Assembly: GCA_029262235.1 (NCBI GenBank)
Contig: JAJCZU010000008.1
Span: 124,001 to 188,000, forward strand
Direction of reading: 5' to 3'
Origin: Candidatus Eiseniibacteriota bacterium
GTDB lineage: Bacteria; Orphanbacterota; Orphanbacteria; Orphanbacterales; Orphanbacteraceae
DNA: 64,000 bases
Shown here: positions 18,335-26,720 of the stretch, piece after piece
How the letters are laid out: each line of letters begins with the position of its first letter
How positions within the stretch are numbered: position 1 is the first letter of the stretch
Made by a program: the position numbers and the translations under genes
The notes under the pieces: model-generated
What the model saw: only the letters and a program-made list of their open reading frames with translations
What the model was told of the DNA's origin: nothing
The model's database searches: none

Positions 18335-19024
18335 ATGGGCTGGTTACGAAATGTTCGAAGCGACTGGCAGCGCTTTGGTGCGGCGAAGGCATTCGCGCGG
18401 ATGTCGTACAAGCTCGCGAACCGCGTCGGGCGCGTCGACCTCCTGCGCCTCATGGAACTGCGAGAGGCGGACATCAGCATTCCCGCGCCCTCCGGCTCGC
18501 CACTTGCAGCGCGGTTCGTTCCCCCCGAAGACATGCCCGCACTCTGCGATCAGTTCGGCGCGCTGCTTCCGCGCCGGTTCGTAGACCTTGCGATTGCGAA
18601 AGGGGACGACTGCTACGCCCTGTTCGACGGCGCGACCTGTGCGTCGTTCGGCTGGTATTCGCGGCGACCGACGATCATCCGCGGCAACCTCCTCCTGCGT
18701 TTCGACCCCGCATTCCTCTACATGTATCACGGCTACACACGACCCGCCTATCGGGGGCGGCGCCTTCACGCCATCGGGATTGGAGAACGGGCGCGCCTCG
18801 CGTTTCAAGACCCCGGCGTACGGAGCCTCATCAGTATTGCGGAGAAGATGAACTACGGTACGCAACGGTCTTCGTACCGCCTCGGCTTCCGGAGCTGCGG
18901 ATCGATCTGGCGCGTCGGCGCCGGGCCGTTCGTGAAAATGGGGACGTCCCGCGCATGCCGCCCGTACGGCGTCACGATCGAAGAGGTCGAGGATCCGTTC
19001 GTGATGCCGGAGGAAAAATCGTGA
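18335..19024 (+). CDS. GNAT-like acyltransferase, hypothetical
   Basis: 229 residues, cytosolic. A central segment (about 95-190: CYALFDGATCASFGWYS, then FLYMYHGYTRPAYRGRRLHAIGI) reads like the acyl-CoA-binding half of a GNAT fold, with R/Y-RGRRLHAIG in the place of the Q/RxxGxG/A loop. The first 40 residues resemble the start of proteins in polysaccharide or exosortase loci but I cannot name a family firmly. It overlaps the FemAB-like gene by GTGA, so both are probably translated together. A role in acylating or aminoacylating an envelope polymer is inferred from that partner only. Confidence 0.6.
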   Translation: MGWLRNVRSDWQRFGAAKAFARMSYKLANRVGRVDLLRLMELREADISIPAPSGSPLAARFVPPEDMPALCDQFGALLPRRFVDLAIAKGDDCYALFDGATCASFGWYSRRPTIIRGNLLLRFDPAFLYMYHGYTRPAYRGRRLHAIGIGERARLAFQDPGVRSLISIAEKMNYGTQRSSYRLGFRSCGSIWRVGAGPFVKMGTSRACRPYGVTIEEVEDPFVMPEEKS

Positions 19025-20211
19025 GCCGTGCGATTACGATCGAGACGCACGACTCGATTGCGGATATTGATCCGACCATCTGGAATGAGGTCGCCCCCCG
19101 GCATCCGATGGCTTCGCACGGGTGGCTGCTTACGCTCGAACAGACGTGCCGTGCGAACCTTCGTCCTGTTTATCTTCTGTCGATGGCAGAAGGTCGGCCG
19201 CGCGGCGCGACGCTTTGCACGTTTCCCGAAAGAACGAACGCGATTTACACTCCCGACCATCTTCTCTTCGGGCGATTGCGGCCGTGGGCGCAGGCATGCG
19301 GTTTGTCGCTTCTGCCAGCCACGATCTGTCATCCGTACGGCAGCCACGGTGCGCACATCGGAACACACGCATCGCTTGCCAAGGAAGAGGCGGGATCGCA
19401 CCGGGCCGCGCTCATTCATGCGCTCGAATCGATTGCGAAGGAACGGGGTTCGGGTCTCCTGTTCACGGCGCTCACGGACAAAGAAGAAGACATCAGACAC
19501 GAGCTCGACAAGCGCCAGTATACAGCCGGGCGCGACTTCGCAACCTGCGCGCTCGACGTTCGCTGGCCGACGTTCCAGGCCTACACTGCCGCACTCGCGA
19601 AGAAACATCCGCGCATGGCGCGCACGATTCGCAATGAACGCAATCGCGTTGCGAAATCGGGAGTGCGCATCGAGCGCCTCACGAACGCCGCCCCTCATGA
19701 GCAGGCGCTGTACGAGCTCGGCGCGCATAACATGGAAGCGCGCGCGGGCCGCCCGTTCCCTTTCGAGCCATCGTTCTTCCCGCGCCTGCTCGAGAACATA
19801 GGGGACAACGCATGCCTGTTCGGTGCGTTTCAGGGAACGAGTCTCGCGGGGTTTTCGCTCATGGTCGAGCGGGATGGCGTTGCTGTGGTTTACGTGATGG
19901 GCCTCGATACAAAACGCGCGCGAGGCGACCTGCTCTATTTCGTGCTCGGGTATGACGTGCCGATCGAACACGCGATCAGCAGCGGGTTTCGCACCGTGCA
20001 GTTCGGCGGCACGCATTACGAACTGAAGGCGAGGCGCGGCTGCTTCACGATCCCTGCGAGCTTTCGTTACCGCGCATTCTCACCGCTTCGCAGCGCGCTC
20101 GCTTCGGCATGGATCAAAGTGCACACTCTTGCCATGGATCGCAAGAACAGGACGGCTCACCGTTTTGAGAGGCCCGAACGCTCCCGAACGCCCGTCAATC
20201 CGAACGAATGA
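19021..20211 (+). CDS. FemAB-like / peptidoglycan-bridge-type GNAT protein
   Basis: 396 residues starting at a GTG that overlaps the previous stop. Two GNAT halves are suggested: an N-terminal one with PRHPMASHGWLLTLEQ and CHPYGSHGAHIG, and a C-terminal one with AGFSLMVERDGVAVVYVMG and FGGTHYELKARRGC, the latter close to the FemAB/peptidogalycan-biosynthesis type. The family transfers amino acids or acyl groups onto cell-wall or exopolysaccharide precursors using aminoacyl-tRNA or acyl-CoA. Substrate not determinable here. The 3' end overlaps the opposing methyltransferase gene by 17 bases. Confidence 0.75.
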   Translation: MSRAITIETHDSIADIDPTIWNEVAPRHPMASHGWLLTLEQTCRANLRPVYLLSMAEGRPRGATLCTFPERTNAIYTPDHLLFGRLRPWAQACGLSLLPATICHPYGSHGAHIGTHASLAKEEAGSHRAALIHALESIAKERGSGLLFTALTDKEEDIRHELDKRQYTAGRDFATCALDVRWPTFQAYTAALAKKHPRMARTIRNERNRVAKSGVRIERLTNAAPHEQALYELGAHNMEARAGRPFPFEPSFFPRLLENIGDNACLFGAFQGTSLAGFSLMVERDGVAVVYVMGLDTKRARGDLLYFVLGYDVPIEHAISSGFRTVQFGGTHYELKARRGCFTIPASFRYRAFSPLRSALASAWIKVHTLAMDRKNRTAHRFERPERSRTPVNPNE

Positions 20212-21076
20212 GGCGTGCACCGACCCCCTGCATGTAACCGGCCTGCAAGGGCTCGGCGAGGCGGTCGACCGCGCGCAGCACACGATACACGGCGCGATCC
20301 GCGCGCGACTCGGCCACGAGCGCGTTCGTGAGCGGAGGCACGAAGACGCCGCGCGTGTAACGCACGATCTCGTATGCGTCGCGATCGGGCATAGCGCCGA
20401 GTATGTCGCCGAAGCGCAGTAGATCGTGGGCGTGGTTGAAGCGGGCCGGCAAGGCGGGTGCGCGGGAGAGCGCTTCCCGATTCTTGATCTTGATCGCCCG
20501 GCGAAGTGGCGTCATGACCCATTGGATCAGCTTTGCCAGCGGCGAATCGATCCCCCACCCTCCGCGGTTGTACTCCATCAGAAAGAACCATCCGCCCGGT
20601 GCGAGATGGCGATCGGCGAAACGGAAAAATGCCGCCGGATCGCACATGTGATGCACGGTAAGGCATGACGTAATGACGTCGAACCGCTGTTCGCCGAAAT
20701 CATGGCGCTCGATCGAGTCGTGCACGAAGCGAGCTCCGGGCACATGGCGCTTCGACTCGGCGATCATCTTCTCGGCAATGTCGATTCCGGTCAGATTCGC
20801 GCACCCCGCGCCCGCCAGGGGTTCGAGAATTTCACCCGTGCCCGACCCCACGTCGAGAAACGCGAGCGTTTTCGGATCACGGCCCGCCGCGCGCACTGTC
20901 GCCAGAACCCAGTCCACGAAGTGGAGGCGTTCCTGCTGATAATAGTAGGAGTTGAAGAACTGACTGGCGCGGTACTGCGGGGCGTAGAAGTTCATGAGCT
21001 CGCGTTCTTCCGCAAGCACCGCATCGAGGTCGTGGCCCGCGCCGCCGGCCGATCCTGTTTCTGCGCGTTTCGTCAT
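20195..21076 (-). CDS. Class I SAM-dependent methyltransferase
   Basis: 293 residues from the ATG at 21076; the frame stays open upstream but the extra residues look non-coding. Motif I is FLDVGSGTGEILEPL, followed by an acidic TGIDIAEKM loop, VITSCLTVHHM and LAPGGWFFLMEY, the order of a UbiE/Methyltransf_11 fold. The substrate-binding C-terminus (RFNHAHDLLRFGDILG) is not recognised. The gene ends inside the tail of the convergent FemAB-like gene. Probably transcribed alone, since a terminator at 21143-21170 separates it from the upstream methyltransferase. Confidence 0.85.
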   Translation of the reverse strand: MTKRAETGSAGGAGHDLDAVLAEERELMNFYAPQYRASQFFNSYYYQQERLHFVDWVLATVRAAGRDPKTLAFLDVGSGTGEILEPLAGAGCANLTGIDIAEKMIAESKRHVPGARFVHDSIERHDFGEQRFDVITSCLTVHHMCDPAAFFRFADRHLAPGGWFFLMEYNRGGWGIDSPLAKLIQWVMTPLRRAIKIKNREALSRAPALPARFNHAHDLLRFGDILGAMPDRDAYEIVRYTRGVFVPPLTNALVAESRADRAVYRVLRAVDRLAEPLQAGYMQGVGARLIRSD

Positions 21077-21142
21077 CGCCGATCCCGGATTCGCGTTTCG
21101 TTCAATCAGTGGAACACATTCTACAGGACCGGGCAGGAGAAA

Positions 21143-21170
21143 GCCCCCGCATCCTTTCGAATGCGGGGGC
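21143..21170 (-). terminator. Rho-independent terminator between two methyltransferase genes
   Basis: GCCCCCGCAT and ATGCGGGGGC form a perfect 10-base stem with an 8-base loop. On the minus strand it is followed by TTTCTCCT. It lies about 60 bases past the stop of the gene at 21232-22083. Confidence 0.8.
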
Positions 21171-21231
21171 GGTGGTTGTCTGTCGCTAAGACATGTCGGC
21201 CTTTTACGTAGACGGGCCGCGCGCGGCAATC

Positions 21232-22083
21232 CTAGAGCTCGACAACGACTTCCAGGTACTCCGAAGGAATCGTGAGCGTGCCGTCGGTCGCTTCGTTCCA
21301 CGAGTCGAGCAGGTCGCGAAGCTCGGCCGTGAACTGCGCACGCTTTTCTTCGTCCAGAGCTTCCAGCACTTTCAACGTCGGCCCGTAGTAGGTGGAGAAG
21401 ATGTCGACGAAGTGATCGACCGATTTGTAACGGAAGTCATACATCTTTTTTTCGATGCGAATGTTCGTGGCGATGTCGCCGAAGAACTCCTGCAGGCGCT
21501 CTTCCGTGCCCCAGAGCGCGGGCGAGTTGAGACCGGCCGGCGGCGGAACGAAACGGCCGACGAGCTTGAACACTTCCCCGATGAAGCTGCCCGGGGTCCA
21601 GTTCGCGAGTCCGATCCTGCCGCCCTTGCGACAGACGCGCGCCATCTCGCTCGCGGCCTTCGCCTGGTTCGGGGTGAACATGACGCCGAACGAAGAGGCA
21701 ACGTAGTCGTAGCTGCCGTCTTCGAACGGAAGATCTTCCGCGTCTGCAACTTTGTACTCGATCGACATCCCGTTCGCTTCGGCGCGGCGGCGGCCGCTAT
21801 CGAGAAGCGCCGGCACGTAATCGGTCGAAGTCACATCGCACCACCGGCGGGCGGCGGCGAGCGTTACGTTGCCATTGCCGGCGGCGACGTCCAGAAACTT
21901 CGCGCCAGGTCTGGCGTCGAGTGCGGCGCAAAGCTGCTCACCCACGATCTGAAGCGTGCTCCCGACAATCGCGTAGTCGCCGGCGGACCACACGGCGTTC
22001 TGCTTCGCCTTGATCGCGTCGTAATCAGGCGTCGGGGCACTCGCTTCGTTCTTTTTCGGTTCGATGGTCGTCGCGTTCTGCAT
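21232..22083 (-). CDS. Class I SAM-dependent methyltransferase (UbiE/COQ5-like)
   Basis: 283 residues. The ATG at 22083 is chosen for its AAGGGAGA ribosome site, 18 codons inside the open frame. SAM-binding motif I is FLDVAAGNGNVTLAAA, then STDYVPALLD, the conserved ADAEDLPFEDGSYDYV acidic/aromatic segment, and CRKGGRIGLANWTP. This pattern is that of ubiquinone/menaquinone or small-molecule methyltransferases. It is flanked by terminators on both sides (22202-22234 and 21143-21170), so it is a single-gene unit; its leader holds a perfect 14-base palindrome, GGCGGGATCCCGCC, at 22179-22192. Confidence 0.87.
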   Translation of the reverse strand: MQNATTIEPKKNEASAPTPDYDAIKAKQNAVWSAGDYAIVGSTLQIVGEQLCAALDARPGAKFLDVAAGNGNVTLAAARRWCDVTSTDYVPALLDSGRRRAEANGMSIEYKVADAEDLPFEDGSYDYVASSFGVMFTPNQAKAASEMARVCRKGGRIGLANWTPGSFIGEVFKLVGRFVPPPAGLNSPALWGTEERLQEFFGDIATNIRIEKKMYDFRYKSVDHFVDIFSTYYGPTLKVLEALDEEKRAQFTAELRDLLDSWNEATDGTLTIPSEYLEVVVEL

Positions 22084-22201
22084 TTTTCTGTCTCCCTTTG
22101 TCGGTTGGTCGTGTGATTGAAACTGCGGGCCGGCCACACCGGCCGTTTCTTCCCTTCACACGGAGCTACGCAAAGGGCGGCGGGATCCCGCCACGCGATC
22201 G

Positions 22202-22234
22202 AAAAAAAAAGCGAGGCCCCGTAAAGGGCCCCGC
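22202..22234 (-). terminator. Rho-independent terminator of the double-cupredoxin gene
   Basis: On the minus strand GCGGGGCCC-TTTAC-GGGGCCTCGC folds with one G-U pair and is followed by nine T residues. It is 86 bases past the stop at 22321. Confidence 0.88.
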
Positions 22235-22320
22235 TGACTGAACTTGGAGAGAATCTGGAGATCGCGATGGGCTGCTGCGAGCAGGTGTGCCGAGCCGCTC
22301 CGGTGCCGCTTCCGCGATTT

Positions 22321-23043
22321 CTACCGGAAGAGCGCCTTCAAATCGCTCCAGGTTGACTCCCTCTCGATCGGATCCACGGGTCCGGACGGCCCGGCCACCC
22401 CCGTGAACGGATTCGCTTCCACGGTCACGGTCCCGGTCATGCCGTCGAGTTCGTGCGGAATACAATGGAACGGGTAGACGCCCAGAGTATCGCTGAACGT
22501 GTACAGAACCGTGGTGTTCGCGGAGTCCAGAGGCGCGCTGAAAAGGGCGCCCTGATTCGGGTCCGCAAATCCGGTACCGCTCGTAACCGTATGCGGTCCC
22601 GCGGTCCAGCTCCAACGAACCGTATCTCCCTGTTTGATGTTCACGTTCGCCGGGTTGAACGAGAGCCCGACCTGCGTGATGTCGGTCGTGTCGCCGACAA
22701 CCACGATGGTGCCCGTCATCCCGTCAAGCTGATGAGGAGTGCAATGATACGGGTACGCACCGACCGTGTCGAAAAACACGTAGGTGAAATTGTTCGCGGA
22801 ATCGAGGGGGGCATCGAACAGCGCGCCTACGTTCGGGTCGGCAAAACCGGTCCCGCTCGTCACGGTGTGAATTCCCGCCGACCAGTTCCACTCCACCGTG
22901 TCCCCCCGGGAGACGACGAGCGTTGCGGGGTCGAAGGAAAGCAACACCTGGTTCACCGTGTGCGTTGTGGCGAAGGCGGGACAGGACGAAAACACGGCGA
23001 GGCAAACGGATACGAATACGGCTGAAAGCAGAAAGCGTTTCAT
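22321..23043 (-). CDS. Secreted tandem cupredoxin (two plastocyanin-like domains)
   Basis: 240 residues. Signal peptide MKRFLLSAVFVSVCLAVFSS ends at AFA. Two near-identical cupredoxin domains follow, about 26-115 and 122-212. Each has a complete type 1 copper set: His in GIHTVTSG or GPHTVTSG, then YHCTPHQLDGM or FHCIPHELDGM (Cys, His, Met). The duplicated TSGTGFADPN segments show recent internal duplication. A ~28-residue tail follows. Type 1 copper proteins carry single electrons; two intact sites in one chain could hold two electrons. Two ATGs are adjacent; the second (23043) has better spacing from the AAGGAG site. Confidence 0.87.
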   Translation of the reverse strand: MKRFLLSAVFVSVCLAVFSSCPAFATTHTVNQVLLSFDPATLVVSRGDTVEWNWSAGIHTVTSGTGFADPNVGALFDAPLDSANNFTYVFFDTVGAYPYHCTPHQLDGMTGTIVVVGDTTDITQVGLSFNPANVNIKQGDTVRWSWTAGPHTVTSGTGFADPNQGALFSAPLDSANTTVLYTFSDTLGVYPFHCIPHELDGMTGTVTVEANPFTGVAGPSGPVDPIERESTWSDLKALFR

Positions 23044-23127
23044 CATCGGCTCCTTCGGCAGTGGGAGCGTAGGGAGCATGGCGGCCGGGGTGTGGACGTC
23101 AAGAAGAGCACGGAATTCACCGACCCG

Positions 23128-23673
23128 TCAAGAGGATCCGCGATCTGCGAGGCGATTCATGATGGCGAGATGATGATCGTCGTGTTCCGCCACGAAGAAG
23201 CAGTGATCGATGAGACGCATGGGCTGGTCGAGGCGCGGATGGCGCGAGGTGCGGGCGGCGGCGTCGTTCGTCATGGCGTCCGCGCGCGCCACGAAATCTT
23301 CGCGCATGCGGCGAAATCGCGACAGGAGATCCGCGATCGAGGCGTCGTTATGCGCGGCCTCGTGCGTGGCCGCGTTCGTGAGATCCGCCGGCCGCAGCAC
23401 GGCGGCCGCGTTCGCAAAATCGTCGAACCGCCCCGCCCAGAGCGGCTCGAGATCGCCGAGGTGACCGACGTGCTCCTGCACAGACCAGTCGCTGCCGTCG
23501 GGCTTGACGAGCTGCGCTTTCGTGAGCGGCGCGCACAGTTCCTCGAGCCGCGCCGGCGCCCCGCGCAGCCGTGCGACGATCGCGGGAAAGAGATCCACCG
23601 GCGGACGGTAGGGAAATTCACGTTCGAACCATCTGGCCAGCGTTGTTTCGCTTTCCGGTGTCCTTTCGCTCAT
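23128..23673 (-). CDS. DinB/YfiT-like four-helix metal-binding protein
   Basis: 181 residues. The DinB-2 type pattern is seen: W(S)VQEHVGHLGDLE near 63-76, and EHDDHHLAIMNRL near 162-174, supplying the histidines of the usual metal triad. The middle is helical. Family members include bacillithiol or mycothiol transferases and damage-inducible proteins of unknown function. Start ATG 23673 has GGAGGTGAT before it. It follows the large Asp-box gene by 51 bases on the same strand and precedes the cupredoxin gene, so co-transcription is possible. Confidence 0.8.
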   Translation of the reverse strand: MSERTPESETTLARWFEREFPYRPPVDLFPAIVARLRGAPARLEELCAPLTKAQLVKPDGSDWSVQEHVGHLGDLEPLWAGRFDDFANAAAVLRPADLTNAATHEAAHNDASIADLLSRFRRMREDFVARADAMTNDAAARTSRHPRLDQPMRLIDHCFFVAEHDDHHLAIMNRLADRGSS

Positions 23674-23724
23674 CCGATCACCTCCCGGTTTTCATCTCCT
23701 CCCTTTTCTATACACCGGGTTTGC

Positions 23725-26406
23725 CTAGCGGGCGAGCACCATTTTCACATTCCGCGAATAGCCGGCCGCGCGCACCTTCAGGAAGTAGACGCCGGATCGC
23801 ACCGCCCGGCCGTTCGCGTCAGTGCCGTCCCAGCGAACTGTGTGTTCCCCCGCGGACTGCTCCGCGTGGAAGAGCGGCTTGACGCGCTGCCCGGTCGGAT
23901 TCAGGACGCTGATCTCGACCTTGCCGGCCTCGCGCAGTTCGTAGCGAACCGTGGTGACCGGGTTGAACGGGTTCGGCGCGTTCGGATGAACCGTAAGCGC
24001 GGCGGTCGCAAGCGGTACGGAACCGTCGCTCACACTCGTCACGACCGGCGAGATGGCTTTCGACTTCCAGGCGCCGCGCCCGTGCGTCCCGACGCGTACC
24101 GTGCGATCGAGAGGATGGAAGTGGATGTCGCGGCAGTACACGACCGGCATCCCGTCCGTCCATTCGAACCAGGAGATGCCGCCGTCGACCGTCGCCCAGA
24201 CGCCGAGGTCCGTCGCGAGGTACAGATTGTCGGTTTCGGCGGGATCGATCGCGATCGCGAACGTCAGTATGTCCGGCAGGTCGCCCGTGATGTCGTTCCA
24301 TGTGACGCCGAAATCGTCCGACCGGAGCACGTGCGGGTTGCTCACGAACGCGCTGTTTCGCACGGCATAGAGTATGCCTTCCGTATTCGGGTCGGCTTCG
24401 AGATCTTCCACGCGCCACCCCGGAGAAGTCGCGCCGGCCCAGCTCGTGCCGCCGTCGTCCGAACGCCACATCGAATGCGTGCCGCCCGAGAAACTGTACG
24501 CGTGCCCGTAAACGACCATCGGATTCTGCTGATCGATCGCAAGCGAGAGTACATTCGGCACGGCCAGCACGTTCGTCCAGTTCGTCCCGCGGTTCGTGCT
24601 TCGGTAGATCGCGGCGGTGGATGCCGTAAACATGTTCTTGGGCGTCTGCGGGTCCAGAATCTGGGGGGCGATGAACGGCGGCGCTTCCGTGATTCCCGTG
24701 TTATGCGAAAAGGATGTCACGCCCCCGTCCGTCGATTTGACATGACCCGCGCCGAGAAGGATGCCGAAGATGCGGTCCGGGTTCGCCGGATGAATCAAGG
24801 TCCCGGAACCGTCACCTGGCCCCCACTGGGTCCAGTCGACGTTTCCCCCTGCAATGTCCGTGCGCTGGAGTCCGTGATCCTGCAATCCACCGATGACGAA
24901 GTTCGTGTCCGTGAGCGCGCTCGCGATCGTGTAGAACTGCCCGGTCTCCAGCCCGTCGTTCTTCTTGTCCCACGTCACTCCCGCGTTCGTCGACTTCACG
25001 ATGCCGCCGTCATTCGCCACATAGAACACGTTCGGGTTTGTCGGATCGGCGGCGAAGTCGTGCTGGTCCACGTAAGTCAGGCCGGTGAAGTTGTTACTCG
25101 GCCCCGACGTCGTGATGTCGTGCTGAAACCAGTTCGCGCCGCCGTCGTCGGTATGCCAGAGCGTCACGCCGCCCACGATCACGCGATCGGGATCAACCGG
25201 CGAAACGCCCACGAGATTGTTGTACCAGCCCTGGCAGCTCGGCGAGAAAGGCTGGCACATGTACGCCGGAACGCCGGCGAGCGCGGCCCACGTGTTGCCG
25301 CCATCCGTCGTTTTGTAGAGCCCCTGCACGCCGAAGTTGGCGGGGTTCGTGATGCTCGCATACACGATCTCGGGCGAAGCGTCGCAGATCGCGAGACGAA
25401 CACGGTGCACCTGCGCCGGTGCCGGCAGTCCACCGCCGAGCAGCGACCACGTGACGCCACGGTTCGTCGTCCGGTATACGCCCGCGCCGTTCACGCCGGC
25501 ATAGGCCGTGTCGGGATTCGCGGCGTTTACGGCAATGCTCGTCGCGTTCCCGGCCAGCTTGATCGTCCAGTTGCTTCCGGCGTCAGTCGAAAGCCAGAGT
25601 CCGTTCGTCGCGGCAAGATAGCAGCGCGAAGAATCCGCCGGGTCCCACTGCATGTCGAACGAATTCACAACCGAAGTCGTCGGGTAGCTGAATGAAGTCG
25701 GTCCCCATGTGAGCCCGCCGTCTTCGCTCTTCAGCACGCCGATGCCGGGGCGAAGCGACCAGTTCACCATGTTGTTCTCACCCGTTCCGATCAGCAGGAT
25801 GTCCGGGTTCAACGGATTCTGCGCGATCGAAGACACGCCGACGACGGGGATACCGTCTGTAACGGGCTCCCATTGATCCCCGCCGTCGAGCGATTTCCAG
25901 AGACCGCCCGTGGCCGAGCCGGCCCACACGGTCTGATTGTTCGCGAGATCGACGTGCACCGCAATCATGCGTCCGCTGAAGTTCGCGTCGATCGTGCCCG
26001 ACGCGGAATCGTCCTGCGTCAGGCGGTCCGGCCCGAACGACACCCAGTTCGCGGCAGGGAACGCGCCCGCTTTCGACAGACGTTCCGCGCGCACTTCTTC
26101 ATACAGTTCCCAGTAGCGGGAGTCGGGGACCGAACCGTTGGAATCGCTTCTCTTCTCCCAGTCGGTGCGGGCGCGCATGTACGGGTTGTAGCCCGTGCCC
26201 TTCATGTCCTGAATCGCGACGCCCTGCGAAAAATACGCGCGCTCGTAGTAGTCGTCCATATAGGCAACCACGGCGCGTGCGCGCTCGCCTTCGGTTTTGC
26301 CTGCTGCGAACTCCGGCGCGAATATGTTCTCGACCGCCTGCGCGAATGCGGGCGCGTTCAGCGCCCCGGCTGTGATCAATGTCATCAATAATAGAAACCG
26401 GACCAT
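23725..26406 (-). CDS. Secreted Asp-box (BNR/sortilin-like) beta-propeller protein with C-terminal sorting module
   Basis: 893 residues from the ATG at 26406, which has GGAGGG before it and opens a signal peptide (MVRFLLLMTLITAGALN, cleavage near AFA). Many Asp-box motifs lie through the body: SLDGGDQWEP, SEDGGLTWGP, STDAGSNWT, TTDGGNTWAA, STNAGVTWD, SDDGGTSW. Such repeats build sialidase/VPS10-like propellers of glycosidases or binding proteins; no sialidase catalytic set was recognised. The end carries PNAPNPFNPVTTVRYEL, WDGTDANG and SGVYFLKV, finishing KMVLAR. Extracellular; function unknown. Confidence 0.87.
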   Translation of the reverse strand: MVRFLLLMTLITAGALNAPAFAQAVENIFAPEFAAGKTEGERARAVVAYMDDYYERAYFSQGVAIQDMKGTGYNPYMRARTDWEKRSDSNGSVPDSRYWELYEEVRAERLSKAGAFPAANWVSFGPDRLTQDDSASGTIDANFSGRMIAVHVDLANNQTVWAGSATGGLWKSLDGGDQWEPVTDGIPVVGVSSIAQNPLNPDILLIGTGENNMVNWSLRPGIGVLKSEDGGLTWGPTSFSYPTTSVVNSFDMQWDPADSSRCYLAATNGLWLSTDAGSNWTIKLAGNATSIAVNAANPDTAYAGVNGAGVYRTTNRGVTWSLLGGGLPAPAQVHRVRLAICDASPEIVYASITNPANFGVQGLYKTTDGGNTWAALAGVPAYMCQPFSPSCQGWYNNLVGVSPVDPDRVIVGGVTLWHTDDGGANWFQHDITTSGPSNNFTGLTYVDQHDFAADPTNPNVFYVANDGGIVKSTNAGVTWDKKNDGLETGQFYTIASALTDTNFVIGGLQDHGLQRTDIAGGNVDWTQWGPGDGSGTLIHPANPDRIFGILLGAGHVKSTDGGVTSFSHNTGITEAPPFIAPQILDPQTPKNMFTASTAAIYRSTNRGTNWTNVLAVPNVLSLAIDQQNPMVVYGHAYSFSGGTHSMWRSDDGGTSWAGATSPGWRVEDLEADPNTEGILYAVRNSAFVSNPHVLRSDDFGVTWNDITGDLPDILTFAIAIDPAETDNLYLATDLGVWATVDGGISWFEWTDGMPVVYCRDIHFHPLDRTVRVGTHGRGAWKSKAISPVVTSVSDGSVPLATAALTVHPNAPNPFNPVTTVRYELREAGKVEISVLNPTGQRVKPLFHAEQSAGEHTVRWDGTDANGRAVRSGVYFLKVRAAGYSRNVKMVLAR

Positions 26407-26478
26407 CGTACCCTCCACGGTTCTGCCCACTATCCTCATCGTTCCGCATGGCGAACAGGCGCGAAACCCGTCTGCGAG

Positions 26479-26510
26479 TGGTCCATGTTCGAAAATTCGA
26501 CTGGTCCATG
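26479..26510. promoter_or_regulatory. Direct repeat plus dyad between divergent genes, possible AraC operator
   Basis: TGGTCCATG occurs at 26479-26487 and 26502-26510, 23 bases apart, with a small inverted repeat TCGAA-AA-TTCGA between them. AraC regulators commonly bind direct half-sites about two helical turns apart, and an AraC gene starts at 26721. The repeats are next to the poly-C tract. The 314-base gap (26407-26720) holds no gene. Confidence 0.4.
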
Positions 26511-26513
26511 ACG

Positions 26514-26529
26514 CCCCCCCCCCCCCCCC
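26514..26529. repeat. 16-base poly-C tract in a divergent promoter region
   Basis: An uninterrupted run of 16 C residues lies between the Asp-box secreted protein (start 26406, leftward) and the AraC-type regulator (start 26721, rightward). Homopolymers of this length are prone to slippage and in other bacteria change promoter spacing (phase variation). It may also be length-uncertain in the assembly. Confidence 0.9.
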
Positions 26530-26720
26530 GAGCGGTGGACGGGTCAAGGGCGTCTGACGCGAAATCGGCTGCGTTGCTGCTGCGTTCCCTGTGTAAGACG
26601 ATTGTACGAGAATTCCGCACGGCCGGCTTCCGGATCCTTGTCCTGCCGTGGCCGGCTTGCGGGGTTCGCCGGACTTCGGGTAAAGTAGATACACGCGCTT
26701 TCATTCAGGAGTAAAACACT

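Noticed and set aside
22179-22192. GGCGGGATCCCGCC palindrome as a terminator
   Set aside because: It lies upstream of the methyltransferase start with no T run after it on the minus strand; a leader hairpin or operator is more likely but unproven.
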